From contig JAQVKV010000028.1 of the NCBI GenBank assembly GCA_028694545.1, forward strand, positions 1-10,958: 10,958 bases of DNA. Direction: 5' to 3'. The stretch is from Zavarzinia sp. GTDB taxonomy: Bacteria > Pseudomonadota > Alphaproteobacteria > Zavarziniales > Zavarziniaceae. Below the pieces are notes generated by a model that was given only the letters and a program-made list of their open reading frames with translations, had not been told where the DNA came from and made no database searches. Below are positions 1 to 6,750 of the stretch, in pieces. The number at the start of each line of letters is the position of its first letter. Within the stretch, counting starts at the first letter, position 1. Position numbers and translations under genes: made by a program.

Positions 1-171
1 CACAGTCGCGGGGGCGGTCGGGGCTCGGGCCTTGCGGCCTTTCCCCATTCCCATTTGATTCCGCCAGGACCGGAAGGTCCCGGGGCGGAAACCGCAAGCT
101 CGTGCAGGAGGTCGGAAAAGTGGCCTCTCGTCAAGTGCCGTTTCACATGCAGGGGAATCCCCGCCTTCGGC
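1..171. other. Non-coding stretch at left edge with hairpins
   Basis: I see no convincing gene here. The open frames crossing this stretch on the plus strand are low-complexity, Arg/Pro-rich antisense readings of the DUF4345-like gene. The visible structure is a small GGCC-TTGC-GGCC hairpin at 28-39 followed by TTT, flanked by GGGG (20-23) and CCCC (43-46), a larger hairpin at 59-90, and a short GGGGA-A-TCCCC near-palindrome at 152-162. The stretch is probably the 3' flank of the minus-strand gene ending at 172 and the flank of a gene outside the window. Confidence 0.5.
59..90. repeat. Long hairpin with GGAA tetraloop
   Basis: TTCCGCC (59-65) pairs perfectly with GGCGGAA (84-90). Inside it GGACC (67-71) pairs with GGTCC (76-80) around a GGAA loop (72-75). 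A 1-versus-3-base internal bulge separates the two stems, giving 12 base pairs in all. There is no T-run on either side, so it is not a canonical intrinsic terminator. It sits about 80 bases beyond the stop of the 172-570 gene and could protect a 3' end or help termination. Confidence 0.45.
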
Positions 172-570
172 TCAGGCGCGTTTCAGACCGATGTAATGCC
201 AGGCGAGCAGCAATGGCACGCCGACCAGCTCCAGCGCCATGCCGCCGACCAGCGGCGCGGACGGCAGGCCAACCGACAGCGCAGAAACCGCCCTGCCGAT
301 GCCACTGAGGAACAGGATGGCCATGAGGAGCCTGAAGCCGCCCGGCCTTTTGTCCATTTCGCCGGCAGCCAGCCACAGGGAAAGGCCATAACCCAGCCAG
401 ATCGCCCCGAAGAAACGGACCTGGCTGTCGAGCACGGGATCGGACAGTACCTCCGCCCCGAGCGGACTGTCGATCTTCGACAGGCTCGACGCGCCGATGG
501 CGAGATCCATGGCGCCCGTCACGAATGGGAGCAGGCAGAAGACTCGGACCACGTTGCGCAGTATTTTCAT
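172..570 (-). CDS. DUF4345-like small integral membrane protein
   Basis: This encodes a 132-residue protein that is hydrophobic throughout, with about four membrane spans (roughly residues 7-27, 52-69, 79-97, 107-126). It resembles the DUF4345 family, whose members are small four-helix inner-membrane proteins of unknown function. Visible family-like features are a short N-terminal helix, the stretch SQVRFFGAIWLGYG (49-62) opening the second span, and an Arg after Gly at the end of the third (IGRAVSAL, 91-98). A longer open frame begins at 684, but its first 38 residues are not membrane-like and run across a terminator-like hairpin. I chose the ATG at 570, preceded by GGGGA four bases away. 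The gene lies on the same strand as the catabolic train but is separated from it by a T-tailed stem-loop, so it need not be part of that operon. I infer no specific function. Confidence 0.75.
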   Translation of the reverse strand: MKILRNVVRVFCLLPFVTGAMDLAIGASSLSKIDSPLGAEVLSDPVLDSQVRFFGAIWLGYGLSLWLAAGEMDKRPGGFRLLMAILFLSGIGRAVSALSVGLPSAPLVGGMALELVGVPLLLAWHYIGLKRA

Positions 571-581
571 GTCATCCCCAC

Positions 582-626
582 AAAAAAGGTCCCGAGATAC
601 CGCGATGATTACGGGCACTCGGGACC
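582..626 (-). terminator. Intrinsic terminator or attenuator ahead of DUF4345-like gene
   Basis: On the minus strand GGTCCCGAG (626-618) and CTCGGGACC (596-588) form a perfect 9-bp stem. A 21-base loop lies between them and can form an inner CCG/CGG stem. Six T's follow immediately (587-582), which is the layout of a Rho-independent terminator. It is about 150 bases beyond the stop of the FAD reductase gene at 780, so it may end the P450 operon. It is also only 11 bases before the ATG at 570, so any transcript starting upstream of it must read through to express the small membrane protein. Confidence 0.65.
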
Positions 627-681
627 AAGTGACATTCCGGTCAAAGGAGGGAGGTCCTGCCGGAAGTGTGGAGGAGAACTC

Positions 682-704
682 CATCGGCGGTGAAGCCGCC
701 GATG
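682..704. repeat. Perfect 9-bp inverted repeat (hairpin)
   Basis: CATCGGCGG (682-690) and CCGCCGATG (696-704) are perfect complements around a 5-base loop. The hairpin lies in the 209-base gap between the FAD reductase stop (780) and the small membrane protein gene (570). It has no T-run, so it may be a 3'-end stabilising or pausing hairpin, with the T-tailed stem at 582-626 providing actual termination. Nothing gene-like was found in the rest of 571-779. Confidence 0.4.
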
Positions 705-779
705 CCCGAGACCCTACGCATCACCGACAGCCATGGCACCATCCGGAAGGCTGGCTTTTCCCCCAAGCGGGCGGGAGTT

Positions 780-2033
780 TCACCCCGACTGGCCAACTTC
801 CACCTCGCCAAGGGGGACATCCGGATCACCCAATTTCACGACGTCCACTGCCTTGCCGGCGGCGATCATGGCTTTGGCCGCCATGAAGTCGGCGCCCGCA
901 TTCACGGCTTCGACTCCCGCGATACGCCCCTCGCACAGATGGAAGGCCATGGCCTTGCCGCCTCCCGGTGCCTGTCTGAAAACGATGGCGCCCGCACCGT
1001 CGAGGACGCCCGCCGCCTGCAGCTTCATGTCGTATTGATCGGACCAGAAGGTCGCCACGTCCCGCTGTGGCAATGGCGCCAACGCAATGGCGGCGGATGT
1101 TCGTTTCGCCTGGTCCAATGCCCCGGACACGCATTCGAGGCGGACGCCACGGGTACCCGGCACAATTACCTGCCGGGCAACATCGCCGAGCGCGAAGATC
1201 GCGGGGTCGTCCGTCCGCCCCGCGCCGTCGACGACGATACCATCATCACACCGCAGGCCGGCTTCAAAGGCCAGTTCCTGATTGGGCACGCCCCCGATCC
1301 CCAGGAGGAGAAGGTCGACCGGGAGAACCTGACCGTCGTCGAGCATGACCTCGCGCGTGGCCCCTCTTTCGCCTTCGATCCGTTCGAGGCCGCGTTCGAG
1401 CCGGAAATGGACGCCCTGGGCCTCGTGACGCCGCCGAACGAACTCCGAGATCCAGGGCGACGCGACACGGGCAAGCACGCGCGCCTCGCGCTCGATGACG
1501 GTCACCGCCATGCCACAGTCCCGCGCCGAGGCCGCGACCTCGAGCCCGATATAGCCGCCGCCGACGATGGCCAGCCGGCGCCCCGCCCTGAACTCCGCCT
1601 TGAGCCGCTCCGCGTCGCGCAGGGTCCGCAGAAGGTGCACGCCGGCAAGACCGCGCCCGGAACAGCGCAAATCCCATGGCCGGGCCCCCATGGCGAGGAT
1701 CAGCCAGTCGTAGCGGACCTCGCCGCCATCGAGCATGGTCACCGTCCGTGTCGTCCGGTCGATTCCGGTCACCTTCGCGCCGAGCCTCAGATCGATCCCG
1801 TTGTCGCGATAGAAATTGGCGGGCCGTAACGGTGGCGGCCCGGCGGCGGCCCGCCCCGTCAACACGCCTTTCGACAGTGGCGGGCGATGATAGGGCAGAA
1901 CATCTTCCTCGCTCAGCAGGACGATGCCGCCGGTAAAGCCGAATTGACGCAGAAAGCCGCAGGCGGCGGCGCCCGCGTGACCGCCGCCGACGATGACGAC
2001 CGTTTCCTCGCCGGATCCCCCTCGCCCCGCCAT
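780..2033 (-). CDS. NAD(P)H-dependent FAD reductase (ferredoxin/rubredoxin reductase, BphA4/terpredoxin-reductase type)
   Basis: This 417-residue flavoprotein is predicted to pass electrons from NADH to a small iron protein that serves the P450. It has the usual order of the family. An N-terminal FAD-binding motif GGGHAG (16-21) is followed by the YHRPPLSK stretch (48-55). The pyridine-nucleotide fold is GGGYIGLE (158-165), with Glu181 at the end of the next strand, suggesting preference for NADH over NADPH. The second FAD contact is FALGD (280-284), and the C-terminal domain shows FWSDQYDMKLQ (329-339), a hallmark of oxygenase-coupled reductases. Length is normal. It is the last gene of the train, starting one base after the preceding stop (TGAGATG), so its translation is probably coupled to the acyl-CoA synthetase. 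Rubredoxin reductases and [2Fe-2S] ferredoxin reductases share this fold. The only small redox carrier in the window is the rubredoxin, so that is the inferred partner. Confidence 0.9.
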   Translation of the reverse strand: MAGRGGSGEETVVIVGGGHAGAAACGFLRQFGFTGGIVLLSEEDVLPYHRPPLSKGVLTGRAAAGPPPLRPANFYRDNGIDLRLGAKVTGIDRTTRTVTMLDGGEVRYDWLILAMGARPWDLRCSGRGLAGVHLLRTLRDAERLKAEFRAGRRLAIVGGGYIGLEVAASARDCGMAVTVIEREARVLARVASPWISEFVRRRHEAQGVHFRLERGLERIEGERGATREVMLDDGQVLPVDLLLLGIGGVPNQELAFEAGLRCDDGIVVDGAGRTDDPAIFALGDVARQVIVPGTRGVRLECVSGALDQAKRTSAAIALAPLPQRDVATFWSDQYDMKLQAAGVLDGAGAIVFRQAPGGGKAMAFHLCEGRIAGVEAVNAGADFMAAKAMIAAGKAVDVVKLGDPDVPLGEVEVGQSG

Positions 2034-2034
2034 C

Positions 2035-3660
2035 TCAGGGGGTTCTCGAAATCATGTCGGCGAACTGCCGACGCAGCTCATGCTTCAGGAACTTCCCCGT
2101 GGAGGAGCGTGGAATAGCGTCGATGAAGGCGTAGTCGTCCGGTAGCTGCCAGCGGGCGAAATGGGGCGCCAGATATTGCCTGATGTCGTCCCCCGTCACA
2201 TCGCATCCCGGCTTGCGAACGGCGACCACGAGGGGGCGCTCGTCCCATTTCGGATGAGCGATGGCGACCACCGCCGCTTCCGCGATGGCGGGATGCCCCA
2301 TGACCGCGTTCTCGAGTTCGACGGAACTGATCCATTCCCCGCCGGACTTTATGAGGTCCTTGGTCCGGTCGGCGATGCGCATGCGGCCGATCGGATCGAT
2401 TGTGGCGACATCGCCGGTACGCAACCAGCCGTCCGCCGAGATCTTTTCCGGGTCGGGGGGAAGATTGTGGTAACCACCCGTGATCCAGGGACCGCGGACT
2501 TGCAGTTCGCCCGAGGTCGTGCCGTCCCACGGACATTCGGCGCCGGCCTCGTCGATAATGCGCATTTCGACCATGGGGGATGCGGTGCCCTGAAGCGCCC
2601 GGACCTTCGCCTGTTCTTCCGCGTCGAGCACCGCGTCCTCGGGCCTCGTATAGCTTACGCTGCCGAGCGGCGAGGTTTCGGTCATGCCCCAGGCATGGCG
2701 AATATGGATGCCGAAGCCGTCCAGCCCCCGGATCAGGCTGACCGGCGCCGCGGCACCCCCCACCAGCATGCGGATGGGACCGGCGAACGTCCGGGCCGGT
2801 CCCGCTTGCAGTACCTGGAGGATCATGTTGCAGATCGTCGGCACGCCGAGGGTCAGGGAAATCCTCTCGCCTTCCATGAGATCGAGAAGGTCGGGACCGG
2901 CCATATGGGGACCGGGGAAGACCATCTTCGCCCCGACCATGGTGGCCGAATAGGGCATGGCCCAGGCATTCGCATGGAACATGGGCGTGATCACGAGGAC
3001 ATTGTCGGAGGCCGAGGTGCCGAACAGGTCGCTGGCGCAGGAAGCAAGCGCATGCAGCACCATGGAGCGGTGGGAATAGACCACGCCCTTCGGCCGCCCG
3101 GTGGTGCCGGAGGTATGGCACATGGCGACGGCGTCATTCTCGTCCTGCGCCGGATAGACGTAATCCTCCGCATTCCCGGCGATGAACGTCTCGTAATCCT
3201 CGTAGCCGGCCGGCACCGGCTGACCCGAGAAGGCGTGGACGACGACGCGTGGCACCACCTCGAGCAGCGGCACGACCCGCTCCCAAAGCGGCAGCATGAC
3301 GTCGTCGACGATGATGAGTCGGTCGCCCGCATCCGCCACCACATAGGCGACATCCTCGGGCGAAAGCCGGAGGTTCACCGTGTGAAGCACGGCACCGGCG
3401 GCCGGAATGCCGAAATAGCACTCCAAATGCGCGGCATGGTTCCATTGCAGCGTCGCCACCGCGTCGCCCGGGCGAATGCCGGCCCTTTCCACCAGGGCCT
3501 TGGCCAGTTGGCGGGCCCGGCGGCGGATATCGCCATAGGTGGTGCGGTGCAGGCTCTTGTCCGGGCGCCGGCTCACCACCTCGCGCGTGGCGAAATAGCG
3601 CCCGGCCCGCTCGAGCAGGGCATTCGTGCTGAGCGGTACCCGCATCATGGTCGATTGCAT
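2035..3660 (-). CDS. AlkK-like acyl-CoA synthetase (AMP-forming, medium-chain fatty acid:CoA ligase)
   Basis: This 541-residue enzyme of the ANL superfamily activates a carboxylic acid with ATP and CoA. Motifs in order are the phosphate loop [10 protein letters not shown] (183-192), PMFHANAW (226-233), [10 protein letters not shown] (322-331), GWLRTGDVA (411-419), [15 protein letters not shown] (431-445), and the C-terminal catalytic Lys523 in STGK. Stretches such as [11 protein letters not shown] (241-251), HAWGMTE.SP and HPKWDERPL (469-477) resemble AlkK of the Pseudomonas alkane pathway as I recall it, pointing to medium-chain or related acids. The open frame continues 101 codons further upstream, but that part is an out-of-frame reading of the acyl-CoA dehydrogenase gene. 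I start at the ATG at 3660 because of the ribosome-binding site GGGGGAG seven bases before it. It lies 14 bases after the acyl-CoA dehydrogenase stop and one base before the reductase. The true substrate is not determinable by eye. Confidence 0.9.
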   Translation of the reverse strand: MQSTMMRVPLSTNALLERAGRYFATREVVSRRPDKSLHRTTYGDIRRRARQLAKALVERAGIRPGDAVATLQWNHAAHLECYFGIPAAGAVLHTVNLRLSPEDVAYVVADAGDRLIIVDDVMLPLWERVVPLLEVVPRVVVHAFSGQPVPAGYEDYETFIAGNAEDYVYPAQDENDAVAMCHTSGTTGRPKGVVYSHRSMVLHALASCASDLFGTSASDNVLVITPMFHANAWAMPYSATMVGAKMVFPGPHMAGPDLLDLMEGERISLTLGVPTICNMILQVLQAGPARTFAGPIRMLVGGAAAPVSLIRGLDGFGIHIRHAWGMTETSPLGSVSYTRPEDAVLDAEEQAKVRALQGTASPMVEMRIIDEAGAECPWDGTTSGELQVRGPWITGGYHNLPPDPEKISADGWLRTGDVATIDPIGRMRIADRTKDLIKSGGEWISSVELENAVMGHPAIAEAAVVAIAHPKWDERPLVVAVRKPGCDVTGDDIRQYLAPHFARWQLPDDYAFIDAIPRSSTGKFLKHELRRQFADMISRTP

Positions 3661-3667
3661 GGTCGCA

Positions 3668-3674
3668 CTCCCCC
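3668..3674 (-). promoter_or_regulatory. Ribosome-binding site that sets the acyl-CoA synthetase start
   Basis: GGGGGAG on the minus strand lies seven bases before the ATG at 3660 and directly after the TGA of the acyl-CoA dehydrogenase gene. It favours the short 541-residue start over the longer open frame, which would overlap the upstream gene by about 290 bases. Confidence 0.65.
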
Positions 3675-4844
3675 TCAGCCCGCCATGGCCGGCAGGGACC
3701 GGGCGATCAGCTCGCGCATGATCTCGTTGGCGCCGCCATAGATCCGCTGGATCCGGACGTCGGCGTAGAGACGCGCGATCAGATATTCGTTCATGTAGCC
3801 ATAGCCGCCATGGAACTGCAGGCAATCGTCGATGACGCGGCCCTGCTGCTCCGTGCACCACATCTTGGCCATGGAGGCTTCGGCGCTGGAAAGTTCGCCG
3901 CGCATGTGCTTGCCCACGCATTCGTCGATGAAGGCGCGCGAGACACGGGCGGCGGTCAGGCAATCCGCCAGCTTGAAGCGGGTGTTCTGGAAATCCAGCA
4001 GGGACTTGCCGAACGCCTTGCGTTCCTGGACATAGGTTGTCGTGATCTCGACCGCGCGTTCCAGCATGGCCTGGGCACCGATGGCGATGCCGATCCGCTC
4101 CTGCGGGAGCTGGGTCATCATCTGGGCGAAGCCCTGGCCATCGGCGCCGCCGAGACGATTGGCCACCGGCACGCGCACGTCATCGAAGAAGAGTTCGGCC
4201 GTATCACTGCCGTGCATGCCGATCTTGTCGAGGTTGCGGCCGCGCCGGAAACCTTCCAGCCCCGCCGTCTCGACCACGATCAGGGTGATGCCCCTGGCGC
4301 CCATGGCGGGATCGGTCTTCGCCGCGACGATGACGAGATCGGCCGCGGCGCCATTGGTGATGAAAGTCTTGGCGCCATTGATCACATAGTGATCGCCGTC
4401 GACCTCCGCCCTGGTGCGCAGGGACTGGAGGTCCGAGCCGCCGTTCGGCTCCGTCATGCCGATGGCGCCGATCATCTCGCCGCTGCACATCCCGGGCAGC
4501 CACCTGTCCTTCTGCTCTTCCGTACCAAAGGCGAGGATGTAATGCGCGACGATATTGCAGTGGACGCCCTGGCCGAAGCTGGTCGATCCGGCATAGGACA
4601 ATTCCTCGGCCATCACGGCCTCGAAGGCGTAATCACCGCCACCGCCACCATATTCGGCGGGGATGCTGGGACAGAGGAAGCCGAGCTCGCCAGCTTTCAG
4701 CCACAGCGAGCGGTCAACCATCTTCTGGTCGCGATAGCGCTCGTCATGGGGAACCAGTTCGTCCGCCAGGAAGCGGCGCAGGTTCTCGCGGAACAGGGCC
4801 GCGTCTTCGTCCTCCCAGGGGCGGCGGGGGCGCAGTCCGCTCAT
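3675..4844 (-). CDS. Acyl-CoA dehydrogenase (long-chain/isovaleryl-type active-site layout)
   Basis: This 389-residue flavoenzyme catalyses alpha,beta-desaturation of an acyl-CoA, the first step of beta-oxidation, and passes electrons to electron-transfer flavoprotein. The N-terminal helical domain is followed by MTEPNGGSD (130-138) and INGAKTFITNG (155-165) of the beta-domain. Next come QERKAFGK (273-280), the FAD-contacting FHGGYGY (344-350) and the C-terminal IYGGANEIMRELIAR (368-382). At the site of the catalytic Glu of medium-chain enzymes there is Gly (YGG, 369-371). Glu249 in LPQER is therefore the likely base, as in long-chain and isovaleryl-CoA enzymes. The ATG at 4844 is preferred over a longer frame from 4895 because GGAGGA lies seven bases before it. 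The stop of the upstream gene is one base away (TGACATG), implying coupled translation. Substrate chain length or branching cannot be assigned from sequence alone. Confidence 0.92.
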   Translation of the reverse strand: MSGLRPRRPWEDEDAALFRENLRRFLADELVPHDERYRDQKMVDRSLWLKAGELGFLCPSIPAEYGGGGGDYAFEAVMAEELSYAGSTSFGQGVHCNIVAHYILAFGTEEQKDRWLPGMCSGEMIGAIGMTEPNGGSDLQSLRTRAEVDGDHYVINGAKTFITNGAAADLVIVAAKTDPAMGARGITLIVVETAGLEGFRRGRNLDKIGMHGSDTAELFFDDVRVPVANRLGGADGQGFAQMMTQLPQERIGIAIGAQAMLERAVEITTTYVQERKAFGKSLLDFQNTRFKLADCLTAARVSRAFIDECVGKHMRGELSSAEASMAKMWCTEQQGRVIDDCLQFHGGYGYMNEYLIARLYADVRIQRIYGGANEIMRELIARSLPAMAG

Positions 4845-4845
4845 G

Positions 4846-6498
4846 TCACATTCCTCCTGCCATACGCATGTCCACATCCTCGGCCAGCCGCACATGCAGC
4901 GGGGCCGGCGGGGCCTTGCCGAGAATGTCGTCCGAAATCTTTTCCCCGATCATGATGGTCGGGGCATTGGTATTGCCGCCCACCAGGGTCGGCATGACCG
5001 AGGCATCGACCACCCGCAGATTGCCGATGCCGTGGACCTGGCAACGCCCGTCCACCACCGCCATGGGGTCGGCACCCATGCGCGCGGTGCCCACCGGATG
5101 ATAGATCGTCTCCGCGCTGCCGCGCACCCAGGCATCAAGCGCCGCGTCACTGTCGACGGCGGCACCGGGCTCCAGTTCATCGCCGAGATAGGGCCGCATC
5201 GCGCCCTGGCGCAGGATGTTGCGCACGGCGCGCACACCCTCACGCATGGCCCGGCGATCGACCTCGCTTTCGAGGTAGTTCGGCTGGATCACCGCATGGT
5301 CGCGGGCATCCGCCGACCGGATGCCGACATAGCCCCGGCTTTCCGGACGCAACTGGCACAGGTGAACGGTGAAGCCGTGACCGGGCGACTTGGCCCTGCC
5401 ATGGTCCTGCAGCACGGCGGCGACGAAATGAAGCTGGATGTCCGGGATTTCCAGCTCCGGCCGCGTCTTGATGAAACCGCCGGATTCAAGGCCGTTCGAG
5501 CGTGCGAGGCCCGACTTGAAGAGCATGTACTGGATGCCGGTCATCGTCTGCACGATCGGGTTGGTCTGGCTGTGCAGGGTGATCGGCTGCAGGCAGCGGT
5601 TGATCACGCAGCAGTCCAGATGATCCTGCAGGTTCTTGCCGACACCCGGCAGATCGGCGACGACATCGATGCCATGGCGGCGCAGTTCGGCCGCCGCGCC
5701 GATGCCGGAAAGCATGAGCAACTGGGGCGAATTGATCACGCCGCCGGCCAGGATCACTTCCCGCGCCGCCGTCGCCTTCCGGACCTGGCCGCCCTTCATG
5801 TATTCGATGCCCACCGCCTTGCGCCCCTCGAAGAGGATGCGACTGGCCAGCGCATCGACCTCGACCGTGAGGTTCGGCCGCTTCAACGCAGGGCGCAGAT
5901 AGGCAACCGCCGTGCTGCAACGCTTGCTATCGCGGATGGTGAGCTGATAGTGCCCGAAGCCCTCCTGCTGGGCACCGTTGAAATCCCTGGTACGCTTGTA
6001 ACCAGCTTCGACGCCCGCTTCGATGAAGGCATCGAACAGCGGATTGGTGCCCGGCACGTCGGAAACGCCGAGAGGGCCGTCGCCGCCGTGGAAGTCATCG
6101 GCACCGCCGGCATTGCCTTCACTGCGCTTGAAATAGGGCAGGACATCGGCGAAGCCCCAGCCCGTCAGCCCCATCTGGCGCCACTGGTCGTAATCCCGCC
6201 CGTGGCCCCGGATGTAGATCATGCCGTTGATCGAGGACGAGCCGCCCAGCACCTTGCCGCGCGGCCAATAGAGCGACCTTCCGTCCATATGGGCCTGGGG
6301 CTCGGTGTGGTAATACCAGTTCGCGTGAGTACCACCCAGCAGCTTGATGACGCCGGCCGGCATATGGATCATCGGGCTGCGGTCCTTGCCGCCCGCCTCG
6401 AGCAGCAGCACGCGATTGGCCGGATCCGCCGACAGGCGATTGGCCAGCACGCAGCCGGCGCTGCCCGCGCCGACGATGATGTAATCGAAGTCCGCCAT
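4846..6498 (-). CDS. AlkJ-like GMC-family FAD-dependent alcohol dehydrogenase
   Basis: This 550-residue glucose-methanol-choline oxidoreductase is predicted to oxidise the primary alcohol made by the P450. It shows the FAD dinucleotide motif GAGSAG (10-15) with Glu34 ending the second strand. GMC signature 1 covers about 80-98 (RGKVLGGSSSING) and signature 2 about 252-267 (GGVINSPQLLMLSGIG). The catalytic C-terminal region has His467 in YHPVGT and Asn511 in GGNTNAP. The N-terminus DYIIVGAGSAGCVLANRLSA and many later blocks resemble AlkJ, the membrane-associated alkanol dehydrogenase, more closely than choline dehydrogenase, though the families are adjacent and databases often label such genes choline dehydrogenase. 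AlkJ-type enzymes pass electrons to the respiratory chain rather than to NAD. The start at 6498 has GGGGAG about eight bases upstream. It follows the rubredoxin gene after a 61-base gap with a strong hairpin and runs one base short of the acyl-CoA dehydrogenase start. Confidence 0.9.
   Translation of the reverse strand: MADFDYIIVGAGSAGCVLANRLSADPANRVLLLEAGGKDRSPMIHMPAGVIKLLGGTHANWYYHTEPQAHMDGRSLYWPRGKVLGGSSSINGMIYIRGHGRDYDQWRQMGLTGWGFADVLPYFKRSEGNAGGADDFHGGDGPLGVSDVPGTNPLFDAFIEAGVEAGYKRTRDFNGAQQEGFGHYQLTIRDSKRCSTAVAYLRPALKRPNLTVEVDALASRILFEGRKAVGIEYMKGGQVRKATAAREVILAGGVINSPQLLMLSGIGAAAELRRHGIDVVADLPGVGKNLQDHLDCCVINRCLQPITLHSQTNPIVQTMTGIQYMLFKSGLARSNGLESGGFIKTRPELEIPDIQLHFVAAVLQDHGRAKSPGHGFTVHLCQLRPESRGYVGIRSADARDHAVIQPNYLESEVDRRAMREGVRAVRNILRQGAMRPYLGDELEPGAAVDSDAALDAWVRGSAETIYHPVGTARMGADPMAVVDGRCQVHGIGNLRVVDASVMPTLVGGNTNAPTIMIGEKISDDILGKAPPAPLHVRLAEDVDMRMAGGM
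4852..4857 (-). promoter_or_regulatory. Ribosome-binding site that sets the acyl-CoA dehydrogenase start
   Basis: GGAGGA on the minus strand, seven bases before the ATG at 4844, lies inside the last codons of the GMC dehydrogenase gene. This is the best Shine-Dalgarno match in the train and excludes the longer frame that would start at 4895. Confidence 0.7.
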
Positions 6499-6516
6499 CG
6501 GCGCTTCTCCCCTGAT

Positions 6517-6538
6517 GGGGCCCGTTGAGCCGGGCCCC
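6517..6538 (-). repeat. Intercistronic all-G/C hairpin between rubredoxin and alcohol dehydrogenase
   Basis: GGGGCCCG (6517-6524) pairs perfectly with CGGGCCCC (6531-6538) around a 6-base loop. It lies in the only sizeable gap of the train (6499-6559), about 21 bases after the rubredoxin stop and just ahead of the ribosome-binding site of the GMC gene. The bases after it on the minus strand are purine-rich with no T-run, so full intrinsic termination is unlikely. Partial termination, or protection of the P450-rubredoxin part of the mRNA from 3' decay, is a reasonable inference. Confidence 0.5.
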
Positions 6539-6559
6539 GCGTTCTTTCACTTGTTCGGA

Positions 6560-6742
6560 TCAGGCTTCGTAGAGAACGAAATCGCTCTTCGGCGTGCCGC
6601 AGGCCGGGCAATACCAGTCGTCCGGCAGGTCCGCGAAGCGGGTTCCCGGCGGGATCCCCGCTTCCGGCAGGCCTAGCGCTTCATCGTAGAGTTCGCCGCA
6701 GGTCTGGCATTGCCAGACCTGAAAAGGGGCTTCCCGGGACAT
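6560..6742 (-). CDS. Rubredoxin
   Basis: This 60-residue protein carries one Fe(Cys)4 site and transfers single electrons. The ligands are CQTC (Cys12, Cys15) and CPAC (Cys45, Cys48). The conserved core is present: Gly-Glu-Leu-Tyr-Asp-Glu after the first pair (16-21), PPGTRFADLPDDW (31-43) and a C-terminal SDFVLYE. There is no Arg insertion after the second CxxCG, which fits AlkG2-like rubredoxins of alkane hydroxylase systems. The open frame extends much further upstream, but that is the P450 gene read in another frame; the ATG at 6742 lies eight bases after the P450 stop. The Shine-Dalgarno match is weak, so translation probably depends on coupling with the P450. Its place directly behind a P450 and in an operon with an FAD reductase suggests it is the P450's electron donor, which would be unusual because bacterial class I P450s normally use [2Fe-2S] or [3Fe-4S] ferredoxins. 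Confidence 0.93.
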   Translation of the reverse strand: MSREAPFQVWQCQTCGELYDEALGLPEAGIPPGTRFADLPDDWYCPACGTPKSDFVLYEA

Positions 6743-6750
6743 CGCGGATC

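Noticed and set aside
172-684. A 170-residue version of the DUF4345-like protein
   Set aside because: The extra 38 residues are not membrane-like and would be translated across the T-tailed hairpin. The ATG at 570 gives a normal family length.
666-3741. Long plus-strand open frames (666-1829 and 2161-3741)
   Set aside because: They are antisense to the FAD reductase and the acyl-CoA synthetase, which show complete motif sets. The plus-strand translations are His/Arg/Gly-rich and unlike any family.
2035-3963. A 642-residue version of the acyl-CoA synthetase
   Set aside because: The extra N-terminal residues are an Arg-rich out-of-frame reading of the acyl-CoA dehydrogenase. A good ribosome-binding site supports the start at 3660.
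3810-6528. Long plus-strand open frames (3810-4955 and 4843-6528)
   Set aside because: They are antisense to the acyl-CoA dehydrogenase and the GMC dehydrogenase, with no domain signal or fitting start site.
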